Notes under the pieces: generated by a model
What the model was told of the DNA's origin: nothing
The model's database searches: none
What the model saw: the letters and a program-made list of their open reading frames with translations, nothing else
NCBI GenBank assembly: GCA_022820835.1
Contig: JAJEET010000159.1
Span: forward strand, 1-58,164
Reading direction: 5' to 3'
Length of the DNA: 58,164 bases
Source: Candidatus Poribacteria bacterium
GTDB lineage: Bacteria; Poribacteria; WGA-4E; WGA-3G
Shown: one piece after another, positions 23,667-32,272 of the stretch
Position numbering within the stretch: position 1 is the first letter of the stretch
Layout of the letters: each line of letters opens with the position of its first letter
Made by a program: the position numbers and the translations under genes

Positions 23667-25268
23667 ATGCCTACACTCGAATTCAAAGGAAAGCACCATA
23701 TTTATGCACATCATCTTTCTGTCCCGTACCGCCAACTACAACAGGACGAAAGCCGATCTTGCAACCCGTCGGGCAAAGAAGATAACCTCATCATTCACGG
23801 CGATAACCTACACGCCCTCAAGGCATTGCTGCCGCGCTATGCAAACCGAGTCAAATGTATCTACATCGATCCACCCTATAACACCGGAAACGAAGGCTGG
23901 ATCTATAGCGACAACGTCAACAATCCACCCATGCAAGAATGGTTTAAAGAGCACAGTCCCGTTGACAACGAAGACTTAGAGAAGCACGACAAATGGCTTT
24001 GCATGATGTGGCCGCGGCTACATCTGCTAAAAGAACTCCTTGCTGAAGATGGCGTAATCTTTATATCCATTGACGATAATGAACAACACCATCTGCGAAT
24101 GTTGATGGACGAAATATTTGGAGAGAATAATTTTATAGGTACATTCCTCTGGAAGAAAAAAGGCACATCAACCAATACTGAAGGGGCTACCGTAAGTCCT
24201 GTTGCTGATTACCAAGTATGCTATCGAAAATCAGATGTTGGATCAATTACGCCAAGAGTAACTCCCAAAGAAACTCGGAAATATCCGAATCAAGATGAAG
24301 AAGGCAAGTACAGAATGGAGATAATTGAAAAGAAAAATACCGGTACCTATGCGAGAAAGACAATGCAATTCCAAATTTTGGGGCAGTACCCTCGTGAGGG
24401 GAAGAGATGGCAGATCGGTGAGAAAACAGCAAGAAAATTAGAAGCGAATAATCGTTTTATCATACACAATGGACTTGTTAAGAAAAAAATTTACGATTTT
24501 GAGGATAAGGATACTACTTCTGCTCATCCGACTTATTTACCTGAAAGTTGCGGTAGTAGTGATAGTGCGGAAAAATATCTTACGAATATATTAGGCGATA
24601 GTGGATTTGAAACTTCTAAACCTGTTGACCTTGTTTCATACCTGCTTAAATTGTCAAGTAATTCAAACGATATTATCCTCGACTCTTTCGCTGGTTCTGG
24701 TACCACCGCCCACGCTGTTCTTGCACTAAACAAAGAGGATGGCGGCAACCGAAAGTTTATCCTCATTGAATGCGAAGATTACGCCGATACCATTACCGCT
24801 GAACGGGTGCGACGCGTCATAAACGGCGTTGAGAATGCTAAAGATGAAACACTCCAAAAAGGGCTCGGTGGTTCTTTCGCCTACTGCACTTTGGGGGAAC
24901 CGCTTCAGATAGAGACAATGCTCACTGGAGAAGCGTTACCAGCATACCCAACATTAGCTGCTCATCTGTTGTTTGCTGCCACCGGTACGTCTATTGGAGA
25001 GAATACTTTGGATCAGAAAAACGATGATGGACTTTTTTATAGCGATGACAAAAATGACTACTACCTACACTATAAACCTGATATTGCGTTCTTACATAGT
25101 GAGGATGCGATCCTAAATAAAGCACAGGCAGTGCGTATCCACGAAGCGGGCCGCAAGGATGGCAAAAAAGCGATTGTTTACGCCGCAGGCAATTACATCG
25201 GACAACGTGAACTGACTAATTTGGGAATCGTATTTTGTCAACTTCCCTATGCCCTGCACGAAAGATAA
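23667..25268 (+). CDS. mod: type III restriction-modification methyltransferase (Mod)
   Basis: The product has 533 residues. Motif IV DPPYNTGNEGWIYSDNV (DPPY at 68-71) precedes motif I LDSFAGSGTTAHAV (FAGSG at 341-345), the beta-class order typical of Mod subunits that make N6-methyladenine. The stretch between them, about residues 160-330, is the presumed target-recognition domain. A first coordinate motif LIIHGDNLHALKAL also fits. Mod alone methylates its site and guides Res. It lies 12 bases after the metallopeptidase gene, so the XRE switch may also control it. No phase-variable repeat tract is seen in it. Confidence 0.9.
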   Translation: MPTLEFKGKHHIYAHHLSVPYRQLQQDESRSCNPSGKEDNLIIHGDNLHALKALLPRYANRVKCIYIDPPYNTGNEGWIYSDNVNNPPMQEWFKEHSPVDNEDLEKHDKWLCMMWPRLHLLKELLAEDGVIFISIDDNEQHHLRMLMDEIFGENNFIGTFLWKKKGTSTNTEGATVSPVADYQVCYRKSDVGSITPRVTPKETRKYPNQDEEGKYRMEIIEKKNTGTYARKTMQFQILGQYPREGKRWQIGEKTARKLEANNRFIIHNGLVKKKIYDFEDKDTTSAHPTYLPESCGSSDSAEKYLTNILGDSGFETSKPVDLVSYLLKLSSNSNDIILDSFAGSGTTAHAVLALNKEDGGNRKFILIECEDYADTITAERVRRVINGVENAKDETLQKGLGGSFAYCTLGEPLQIETMLTGEALPAYPTLAAHLLFAATGTSIGENTLDQKNDDGLFYSDDKNDYYLHYKPDIAFLHSEDAILNKAQAVRIHEAGRKDGKKAIVYAAGNYIGQRELTNLGIVFCQLPYALHER

Positions 25269-25322
25269 GGTAGTAGGCACACGCCAATGGGTTCCCCGTA
25301 ACAAAAGCATTTAGCAACCTTG

Positions 25323-25352
25323 TTAACATTTTGCTCATTATTGTGGTATACT
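25323..25352 (+). promoter_or_regulatory. promoter between mod and the hicB-res pair
   Basis: TTAACA (25323-25328), 18-base spacer, TATACT (25347-25352), again preceded by TGTGG as at the xre promoter. It suggests that res can be expressed apart from mod. Confidence 0.5.
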
Positions 25353-25410
25353 CTCGTTTGAGTGGAAAGCATTAAGAGTTAACACCAACCACAGAACGAA
25401 AATTAAACGA

Positions 25411-25734
25411 ATGCGTTATCTTATATTTTTTGAACACGGTGATACGAATTACAGTGCTTACGTTCCGGATCTTCCTGTATGTACAGCAGTAGGTGATACA
25501 CTTGAAGAAACACGCAAGGAAATCTCTGAAGCCATAAAATTTCATATTGAGTGTTTACAAGAAGATGGCGAAATTGTTCCAAAGCCCACTTCAAAGTTAC
25601 CTAATCAAACACCTTCAGGTGTTTCAGCGGAATTTGTTAACATCAAAGTAGATACGGTTAAACCGAAGAAACAGGCCGTTTTACCTGTTCTTGCACCTAT
25701 CATATCACGCTTTAGACGGAAGATAAGACCATGA
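25411..25734 (+). CDS. HicB-like protein inserted between mod and res
   Basis: The product has 107 residues. Residues 1-55 (YLIFFEHGDTNYSAYVPDLP, then VGDTLEETRKEISEAIKFHI) match the HicB antitoxin fold, a partial RNase H-like domain. The usual C-terminal DNA-binding helix is replaced by a basic tail (APIISRFRRKIRP). No hicA toxin is adjacent. Its stop overlaps the res start by 4 bases, so res translation is coupled to it. It may regulate Res production or be an antitoxin remnant. Confidence 0.7.
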   Translation: MRYLIFFEHGDTNYSAYVPDLPVCTAVGDTLEETRKEISEAIKFHIECLQEDGEIVPKPTSKLPNQTPSGVSAEFVNIKVDTVKPKKQAVLPVLAPIISRFRRKIRP

Positions 25735-28292
25735 TGCAATTGAAAGAGTATCAACGCAACACCCTTGATGCCTTTAGTCGTTGGCTTGAGACACTTGAAA
25801 AAGAAAGAGATAAATCCAATAAAGGGATTGAGGCATTGGAACAAGCTGGGATTGATATACCGGATGATTTGCGTAATTATCCGAAAAAGGCATGGGATCA
25901 ATTGAAAGAGAACAGTAATGTTGCACCAAGTGCCGGCGATTATGTCTCACGCACAGACGAGGTAGACCGCCCTATCCCACATATCTGTTTCAAAGTTCCG
26001 ACAGGTGGTGGTAAAACATTGCTTGCGACTGCAGCTTTGGAACGTCTGAATCGGCAGCGCGGATTGACTTTGTGGATTGTGCCTACCAAAGCGATTTACG
26101 CCCAAACAAAAGCTGCTTTGTGGGATAGACAACACCCGTATCGTTTAATGTTGGAACGCGCCAGTGCGGGGAAGGTCAAAGTACTTGAAAAGGAGACTCC
26201 GTTTAACAGAGATGATATTGCCAATTACTTATGCGTTATGCTACTGATGTTACCCGCCGCAAATCGGAAAACTGCGGAAAGCAGGGAGTTCCTCCGGATG
26301 TTTAAAGATTCGGGACGTTATCCGAGTTTTTTTCCTGATAGCGACGACATTCTTGGCAATGCGCGTATGCAAGAAGAATATCCTGATCTGGAATGTAAAA
26401 CAGGCGGCGGATTTGTCAAACAGAGCCTGTTTAACGTATTCAAAAAGCTGCGTCCTGTTGTCGTACTTGACGAGGCACATAAAGCCTATGGCGCGAGCAA
26501 CCGCGAAGCAAACGAAGAATTCGCTAAATCTATCAACCGACTTAATCCGCAAATGGTGATTGAACTCTCTGCCACCCCAAACCGCGGGATTAGCAATCTG
26601 CTGGTTGATGTGAGCGGAACCGACCTGAAAAAAGAAGAGATGATTAAATTGCCTATACAGGTAAAAGCTTTCAAAGGTGTTCAGTGGCAATACACCTTAG
26701 CACAGTCGGTTGATGAACTCAATCGACTTGCGACTGCAGCACAAGCACTCGAAAGCGGAACAGAACGGTATATCCGCCCGATTGCTGTTGTCAGAGTCGA
26801 ACGTACAGGAAAGGATAAACAGGATGGTGAGCGAATTCATGCGGAAGATGTCCGCGAGCATCTTGAGCGATTAAATGTGCCTCCGGAGACAATCCGCGTT
26901 AAATCTTCTGATAATGACGAACTGGGCGGAGAAGACCTACTCTCCAAAGAATCGCAAGTCCGTTGGATCATCACGAAATCCGCCCTCATGGAAGGTTGGG
27001 ACTGCCCGTTCGCCTATCTGTTAGTGATGCTTGACAACACACAAGCACAAAAGGCGATAACGCAACTCGTGGGACGTGTGATGCGGCAACCGCATGCACA
27101 ACGCACAAAACAAGAACCCCTAGATCAGTGCTATGTTTATTGTAATAATACGGATGTCGGGGCTGCAGTCGAAAAAGTCAAGACCGGATTAGAAAAGGAA
27201 GGACTCACCGGATTAGGGGATGAGGTCATAAGCACAGTAGATACACAAACTAATTTGCGCACAATAGTCGTTGAACGACAGGAACGTTTCCGAGGGAAGA
27301 CAATCCATCTGCCGACAGTGCTACATCAGAATGGAGATGAATATGTTCAACTCAATTATCAAGAACATATTCTACCGCATATAGACTGGGCATCAATCCA
27401 ACCGCCCGATCCAAATGCCTCCGCACCTGACAGCGCAATAGGGCAAACTGCAACGGTGGATGTAGAGGAAACACTTCCTGTTTACCATGAGAAGCAAAAA
27501 CTGGACATTGACAAAACAGTGAACGTCTCCGATTTTGCGCGTCGCCTATCGGATCTCCTGCCGAATCCATGGCACGCCGCTCGTATTGCAGCACAGATGC
27601 ACGAGAACTTAAAACAAAACGGTGAAACCGAAGAAGATATTTATGACAGACGTTCTTACCTTGTGCATATCCTACGGGAACACATAAAGCAGGACGTGGA
27701 GAAACGAGCAGAGAAGGTTTTTCAGGGAAAATTGGAGGCAGGCATCATCCGATTTGATTTGGAAACAGGAGAACCTAATTACAAAATCCGAAACACGTAT
27801 GAAATCACGGTTCCTCAAAATGCGACACCACTTGCACAGTATGGTAATGCTGTCCAACTCACGTTGTTTGAAAAAGTATTTGAGCAACAATTTGATAACG
27901 ACTTTGAAAAGAAATTCGCATTTTACCTTGATGAGCAACAAGCACTCCAATGGTGGCATCGGATCGCTGCGCGGCAAAGTGGAGAGTATTATGTGCAGGG
28001 GTGGAAGCAAGAACGGATTTACCCAGATTTCGTTGCAATGGCTAACGAAATCAGTGGTGTAACACGCGTATTACTCTTTGATACAAAGGGCAAACATCTG
28101 GAAGGCAACCTTGATACAAAATACAAGCGAAAGGTATTGAAAACCTTTGAAGGGTCCTTTAATGCCGCTGGTACTATGGTGGTGCACGACGGTACGCAAC
28201 GGAAGGGCATTTTTCGATTGGTTTTCAACGAGCAAGAGTTTCAAGAAATATCCGCACAGCTAAACGAGGGCAGGTATTCCACAGAAAGTTAG
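25731..28292 (+). CDS. res: type III restriction enzyme Res subunit (helicase-nuclease)
   Basis: The product has 853 residues. SF2 helicase motifs: Walker A FKVPTGGGKTLLATAAL (about 87-103), VVLDEAHKAYG (motif II, DEAH), IELSATPNR (motif III), and QLVGRVMRQP (motif VI). The C-terminal nuclease reads RIYPDFVAM followed by VLLFDTKGKHLEG, a PD-(D/E)xK-type site with D in place of the usual E. Res forms a complex with Mod, translocates or switches on DNA, and cuts between inversely oriented sites. The frame is intact, so the system is probably functional. It ends the rightward island operon. Confidence 0.9.
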   Translation: MMQLKEYQRNTLDAFSRWLETLEKERDKSNKGIEALEQAGIDIPDDLRNYPKKAWDQLKENSNVAPSAGDYVSRTDEVDRPIPHICFKVPTGGGKTLLATAALERLNRQRGLTLWIVPTKAIYAQTKAALWDRQHPYRLMLERASAGKVKVLEKETPFNRDDIANYLCVMLLMLPAANRKTAESREFLRMFKDSGRYPSFFPDSDDILGNARMQEEYPDLECKTGGGFVKQSLFNVFKKLRPVVVLDEAHKAYGASNREANEEFAKSINRLNPQMVIELSATPNRGISNLLVDVSGTDLKKEEMIKLPIQVKAFKGVQWQYTLAQSVDELNRLATAAQALESGTERYIRPIAVVRVERTGKDKQDGERIHAEDVREHLERLNVPPETIRVKSSDNDELGGEDLLSKESQVRWIITKSALMEGWDCPFAYLLVMLDNTQAQKAITQLVGRVMRQPHAQRTKQEPLDQCYVYCNNTDVGAAVEKVKTGLEKEGLTGLGDEVISTVDTQTNLRTIVVERQERFRGKTIHLPTVLHQNGDEYVQLNYQEHILPHIDWASIQPPDPNASAPDSAIGQTATVDVEETLPVYHEKQKLDIDKTVNVSDFARRLSDLLPNPWHAARIAAQMHENLKQNGETEEDIYDRRSYLVHILREHIKQDVEKRAEKVFQGKLEAGIIRFDLETGEPNYKIRNTYEITVPQNATPLAQYGNAVQLTLFEKVFEQQFDNDFEKKFAFYLDEQQALQWWHRIAARQSGEYYVQGWKQERIYPDFVAMANEISGVTRVLLFDTKGKHLEGNLDTKYKRKVLKTFEGSFNAAGTMVVHDGTQRKGIFRLVFNEQEFQEISAQLNEGRYSTES

Positions 28293-28428
28293 TACAGCGA
28301 GGCACGAGTACCTCATGTTAGGATATTCTATCAGTTAACGCTTTACGTTTTCTCACCAAATGTGCTACTATTTTAACAATCAAAATGGGGAGCATAGATT
28401 TTACTAACGTGAACTTGAAAATAAATCT

Positions 28429-28540
28429 GTAGGTTGGGTTGAGCGGTAAATACACACTAAAAACCGTATAATTTGGACAAATATGCCGTTTTTCAAAGCA
28501 CTTTCTGCCTAAATAGCGGTAGCGAAACTCAACATCCTAC
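28429..28540. repeat. 112-bp element with GTAGGTTGGGTTGAG ends
   Basis: GTAGGTTGGGTTGAG (28429-28443) faces CTCAACATCCTAC (28528-28540), an imperfect terminal inverted pair related to the GTAGG hairpin family but with a much longer interior. Confidence 0.4.
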
Positions 28541-28563
28541 TTTTATCAAACTCACGTTACTAA

Positions 28564-28731
28564 AGTTTGGACAGTTTTCAGACATAGCACTCCAGCGGAG
28601 TGCTATGTCAAGCTGCCTGCGTTGGGAAACCTAATATGCTTTTCGCACTTATGTTTCCGACATCCAAAACTCGCGAGAAAATAAAAAACATTGAAAAACG
28701 CAACATCCAACCGATATAAATTGTCCAAACT
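28564..28731. repeat. 168-bp MITE-like element with 10-bp terminal inverted repeats
   Basis: AGTTTGGACA (28564-28573) and TGTCCAAACT (28722-28731) are perfect inverted ends. The interior holds the hairpin at 28581-28609. No coding capacity and no clear target duplication are seen, so the mobile-element reading is tentative. Confidence 0.35.
28581..28609. repeat. perfect 13-bp hairpin around CACTCCAGCGGAGTG
   Basis: GACATAGCACTCC-agc-GGAGTGCTATGTC. Its core also occurs at 17983-17997. Confidence 0.8.
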
Positions 28732-29075
28732 ACCTTATTTTTGTCCAATAAGTGCGGGAACCCATATCGTCTTTGATAAGGCACAAACCCACGCACCCAT
28801 TGACAAAATAGCACCTTAAAAGGTAGCAAAGAACTTCTACAGACCTTTGAGACGAAAAGGCAGCCAAAACCACGATTTCTATCGCTTTTTCCAGCATGAA
28901 AGCTGCTTTGAAAAGTGAATGCCCAGTTACGATAAGGGTTTCAAAGGTAGCACGTTGTGATTTGAGACCTTTTAATCGCCCTTGAAAGCAGATAAGAACT
29001 GGGATTGCTAACCTTTCATGGATCAACTGGATCCTGATGTATTTGGACGAAAACAATCAAACACCAATTCGTAGT

Positions 29076-29093
29076 CGTGCGATTTATCGCACG
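29076..29093. repeat. 8-bp hairpin after GTAG
   Basis: CGTGCGAT-tt-ATCGCACG. It is preceded by GTAGT and fits the GTAGG intergenic family. Confidence 0.6.
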
Positions 29094-29175
29094 TCAAGAC
29101 AATCACCTGTAATTCCATACACCTATTACTTCTATCAACACAGCGCAAGTCTCGAAAATAAATTTGCCTCTACAA

Positions 29176-29199
29176 ATTATATATGTTATCATATATAAT
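29176..29199. repeat. 10-bp A+T-only palindrome
   Basis: ATTATATATG-ttat-CATATATAAT, perfect arms. It could be a protein-binding palindrome or a weak cruciform site. Confidence 0.6.
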
Positions 29200-29274
29200 G
29201 TATACTGAAATTAATAAAAATCACCCTATAATCGTGATAACCTCCTAATCTCGTAAACCCCGATTCAGATGAAT

Positions 29275-29401
29275 AAAATGTTACACTTTTCGCCTTTTTT
29301 TCAAATACGAACCCATAACACAATCGCCTCTGAACCCTTACAACGACTAAGTTTATCGCAATGGCACATCCATACCCACTGTTACACAAGTGTAACATTT
29401 T
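29275..29401. repeat. 127-bp segment bounded by 12-bp inverted repeats
   Basis: AAAATGTTACAC (29275-29286) and GTGTAACATTTT (29390-29401) are exact inverted ends. The right end also forms a local palindrome, TGTTACAC-aa-GTGTAACA (29380-29397). It is either a small MITE-like element or a pair of sites for one regulator. Confidence 0.5.
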
Positions 29402-29533
29402 AAGGACAGACGCAGTGCCGCAAATTAAAGTCCCTGATAAGCGGACACCTGCGATCGCAACCTGAACCGGAACTGACAGACCCTAACCCATCGGAGAAAA
29501 AATAGGACGCAGATTTTTGCACACAAAAAGAAA

Positions 29534-29616
29534 TTTTGCGTACAAAAAAAATTAAAGTGCCTCTATGACAAAAATCACAACAGCAGTTTTTGCGTACAAA
29601 AAAAATTAAAGTGCCT
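29534..29616. repeat. two identical 29-bp direct repeats
   Basis: Copies at 29534-29562 and 29588-29616, each reading TTTTGCGTAC, eight A and TTAAAGTGCCT, 54 bases apart start to start. They lie about 200 bases before the CRP/FNR gene promoter. Too few and too A-rich for a CRISPR array. Confidence 0.7.
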
Positions 29617-29812
29617 TGAAGATACAACATGAGACCCATATTTTCACGATGGTGAAAAAAACACCGAAAAAAATAGTAGTTTCTAACACAATAGTCCCTA
29701 AAAACAGCCAGGACTTACGCATGACGCTCTGACGAAAACACAATCGAACCCTACACAGAAACCGCTTTACGTCGCGTGAATCGCCAATTAAAAACTAATT
29801 CCGCTATTTTCC

Positions 29813-29841
29813 TTGATTTATCAGCAGCAGACTGCTATAAT
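29813..29841 (+). promoter_or_regulatory. promoter of the CRP/FNR regulator gene
   Basis: TTGATT (29813-29818), 17-base spacer, perfect TATAAT (29836-29841), 84 bases before the ATG at 29926. Confidence 0.7.
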
Positions 29842-29925
29842 TAAGGACAGAAAAGACCGAACTATTTTCAGCCAACAATCACAACGAACACACGATCAAC
29901 CAGAAATCGACGGGACGACCACAGC

Positions 29926-30909
29926 ATGGCGGTACGAAAAGGAACTTCAGAGAGATTCTGGTGTGTTAAACAGATAGATATCTTCAACGACCTCTCCGAG
30001 GATGACGCGGACGCGCTTAAACGGATAACGACCTTCAAAACACTGAAGCACGGAGACCCCGTTTCCGACGAAGGCGTTTATCTGCTGAAGGAAGGACGTA
30101 TCAAAATCTATGAAACGCCAACGGAAGGTGACCCCGTTACTTTAGAGGTTATGGAACCCGGCGAAATCTTTGGCGCAATCGAATGGAACGACAACGAAAC
30201 ACAGCGGAACATCACCGCTGATACACTTACGGAAGCCGTCATCGGTATTGTCAGCGCAAAGAATTTCCAATACTTTCTGAAACGGAAAATGCATTTAGCG
30301 ATGCCGTTCAAACGACCCCTACGCCAGAGGGTCATGTCGGCCATAGATACCGCAATCCGGAGGTTCGACAGCACATCCAAATGGACACCGATTGAGACAT
30401 CGGGCACTACGCTTGCAACGCAGCTGCGCCGTCTCCGAAATGCGTTGTCTAAATGGATGACCCCACGCCGGAAACGGCGAGACGAAACGACGAACCCCCC
30501 ATCTTATCTACGAATGTCAAACGTTGCGTTTCGGAGTCCCGAATCGCGGCTCGCGTTCCTACTACGGAACTACGCCGACGCACCCAGACGAAACCGTACA
30601 ATAACTGAACGCGGTTCACAGTGCACGCTACGCAAACTTTCAACGAAAAAATTAGCACGCTTAATCGGCTGCTCCAACGAAAAAATAGAAACACTCCTAA
30701 ACCAGTTCAAACAACACGGAATCATTGAAAAACGGTACCGACGCATCCAGATATTAGACCCTTGGCACCTCAAAAAGATTGCCAACGCAAGAATGCAAAC
30801 GCTACCCCAGAAAATTAATAACATAAAAACCGATAATAACCCAGAGAATACCGAAACCTATGAGCAAAATGAACCCTTACTTGCAGTTCGACCAACAGAT
30901 GGTCGGTGA
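29926..30909 (+). CDS. CRP/FNR-family transcription regulator with a long central insertion
   Basis: The product has 327 residues against about 220-240 for the family. Residues 18-110 form a cyclic-nucleotide-binding-type beta roll (FNDLSEDDADALKRITTFK, LLKEGRIKIYE, VMEPGEIFGAIEW). Residues about 200-295 hold the CRP-type winged helix (SPESRLAFLLRNYA, LSTKKLARLIGCSNEKIETL, FKQHGIIEKRYRRIQILD). Between them lie about 70 extra basic residues (RLRNALSKWMTPRRKRRDE region) that replace the usual dimer helix. No FNR-type cysteine cluster is seen. It overlaps the next gene by 50 bases, so the M28 peptidase gene is probably coupled to it. Confidence 0.75.
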   Translation: MAVRKGTSERFWCVKQIDIFNDLSEDDADALKRITTFKTLKHGDPVSDEGVYLLKEGRIKIYETPTEGDPVTLEVMEPGEIFGAIEWNDNETQRNITADTLTEAVIGIVSAKNFQYFLKRKMHLAMPFKRPLRQRVMSAIDTAIRRFDSTSKWTPIETSGTTLATQLRRLRNALSKWMTPRRKRRDETTNPPSYLRMSNVAFRSPESRLAFLLRNYADAPRRNRTITERGSQCTLRKLSTKKLARLIGCSNEKIETLLNQFKQHGIIEKRYRRIQILDPWHLKKIANARMQTLPQKINNIKTDNNPENTETYEQNEPLLAVRPTDGR

Positions 30910-32239
30910 CATCTATACCTCACAAGAGGTGATGGACAACCTGACCGTCTTATGCGATGAATACGGTGCGCGGTTCGCCGGAACCCCAGAGGAATACGCA
31001 GCCGCAAACTTTATCGCAGAATGCTTCAAAAAATATGGACTCCAAAACGTCAGACTGGAGGACTATCCGTATGCCGGGTGGACGCGCGGTACAGCGACGC
31101 TTGAGGTCCTCGAACCTATCCGCCGAACACTGCACTGCATCTCGCTCCCATACTGTCCAGCTGACGACATCACGACCGAATTGGTCTCCGCTGGACACGG
31201 AAGTCCCGCGGAATACGAGGCACTCGGCGACACCGCCATCGCAAGGCTGGTTATGGCACAGAGTACCTCACCACCAGACCTCGGCAGATGGGTACATCGC
31301 AAGGAGAAATTTGAACGCGCCGTACTCGCTGGTGCATGCGGATTTATTTTCGTTAGCGAACACCCGGGTGTCGGCCCCGAAACAGGGAGCCTTCAAAACA
31401 ATCAAGAAGCACCCATCCCAGGGATATCTGTCTGCAAGGAAGACGGCGAATTCCTAAAACGACTCCTCGCGCGGAATGCTGGAAACGTCACATTGAAACT
31501 CAAAACGACCGATATTAACGAACCGCGCACCTCATGGAACGTCGTCGCAGACCTACCCGGTCATGAAAACGGTGCAGAGATGGTGGTTGTCGGCTGCCAT
31601 TACGATGGACACGATATCTCGCAAGGCGCACACGACCCCGCATCAGGCATGGTATCTGTCATAGAAGCCGCACGTGTCTTATCCGCTTACGCGGGAGGCT
31701 CGCTCAAACGCACCATCCGGTTCATCGCCTTCGGAACAGAGGAAATCGGACTCACAGGCGCGTTCCGTTACGTCGAAGCACACGACTCGGAATTAGATAA
31801 CATCCGATTTATGCTCAATATGGACGCAGCGGGTGGAACAAGCCGTAAAGGCATCGTCCTACACCAATGGGACGCATTAGGACAATTCTTTAACACCGCA
31901 CGCGAACAGATGAATGCCGAAATGCCGGTCGGACAGAAAGTACATTCCTACTCCGATCATTTCCCGTTTTTCCTAAAAGGTGTCCCGTCAAGCCATATCG
32001 GCGATCCGGAGTCACCACCGTCCGGTAGAGGGTTCGGACATACGGCTTACGATACGCTGGATAAAATCAAATTAGAGAACTTACGTGCCGCCAGCGCAGT
32101 CGGCGCAAGGATAGCACTCCGATGCGCCAATGCCGACGACTTCCCCGCCAAACGGCGATCTCTCGAAGCCGTCCAAGAAATTGTTGATACTGATCCAGGA
32201 TTAGAAGGGTACCGGATATCTCTTAAACTGACACATTGA
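30860..32239 (+). CDS. M28-family zinc aminopeptidase with PA domain
   Basis: The product has 459 residues. The M28 zinc ligands are visible: VVGCHYDGHDISQGAHDPASG (His and Asp), AFGTEEIGLTGAFRY (Glu-Glu), MLNMDAAGG (Asp) and YSDHFPFFLKGVPSSHI (terminal His region). Before these, residues about 105-215 form a protease-associated (PA)-like insert (GFIFVSEHPGVGPETG, PIPGISVCKEDGEFL). No signal peptide is seen, so it is either cytoplasmic or exported by other means. The start lies inside the 3' end of the CRP/FNR gene; a second in-frame ATG follows at 30869. It cleaves amino-terminal residues from peptides; specificity is not readable. Confidence 0.85.
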   Translation: MSKMNPYLQFDQQMVGDIYTSQEVMDNLTVLCDEYGARFAGTPEEYAAANFIAECFKKYGLQNVRLEDYPYAGWTRGTATLEVLEPIRRTLHCISLPYCPADDITTELVSAGHGSPAEYEALGDTAIARLVMAQSTSPPDLGRWVHRKEKFERAVLAGACGFIFVSEHPGVGPETGSLQNNQEAPIPGISVCKEDGEFLKRLLARNAGNVTLKLKTTDINEPRTSWNVVADLPGHENGAEMVVVGCHYDGHDISQGAHDPASGMVSVIEAARVLSAYAGGSLKRTIRFIAFGTEEIGLTGAFRYVEAHDSELDNIRFMLNMDAAGGTSRKGIVLHQWDALGQFFNTAREQMNAEMPVGQKVHSYSDHFPFFLKGVPSSHIGDPESPPSGRGFGHTAYDTLDKIKLENLRAASAVGARIALRCANADDFPAKRRSLEAVQEIVDTDPGLEGYRISLKLTH

Positions 32240-32272
32240 GTCTTAAAAATAAATAAATTGTGGTAAAATCGA

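Larger units (their letters stand above)
28293..29812. other. gene-free region rich in inverted repeats
   Basis: No convincing coding frame is seen on either strand in about 1.5 kb; the open frames present lack ribosome sites and family similarity. The stretch is A+T-rich and contains at least six inverted repeats and one 29-bp direct repeat, listed separately. It may be a boundary zone of the defence island, with decayed mobile elements. Confidence 0.6.

Noticed and set aside
25411..25734. Complete HicAB toxin-antitoxin pair
   Set aside because: No hicA-like frame lies on either side.
28730..29056. 108-residue minus-strand frame in the gene-free region, possible transposase remnant
   Set aside because: No transposase motif and no ribosome site.
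29534..29616. CRISPR-like direct repeats
   Set aside because: Only two copies, A-rich, one 25-base spacer.
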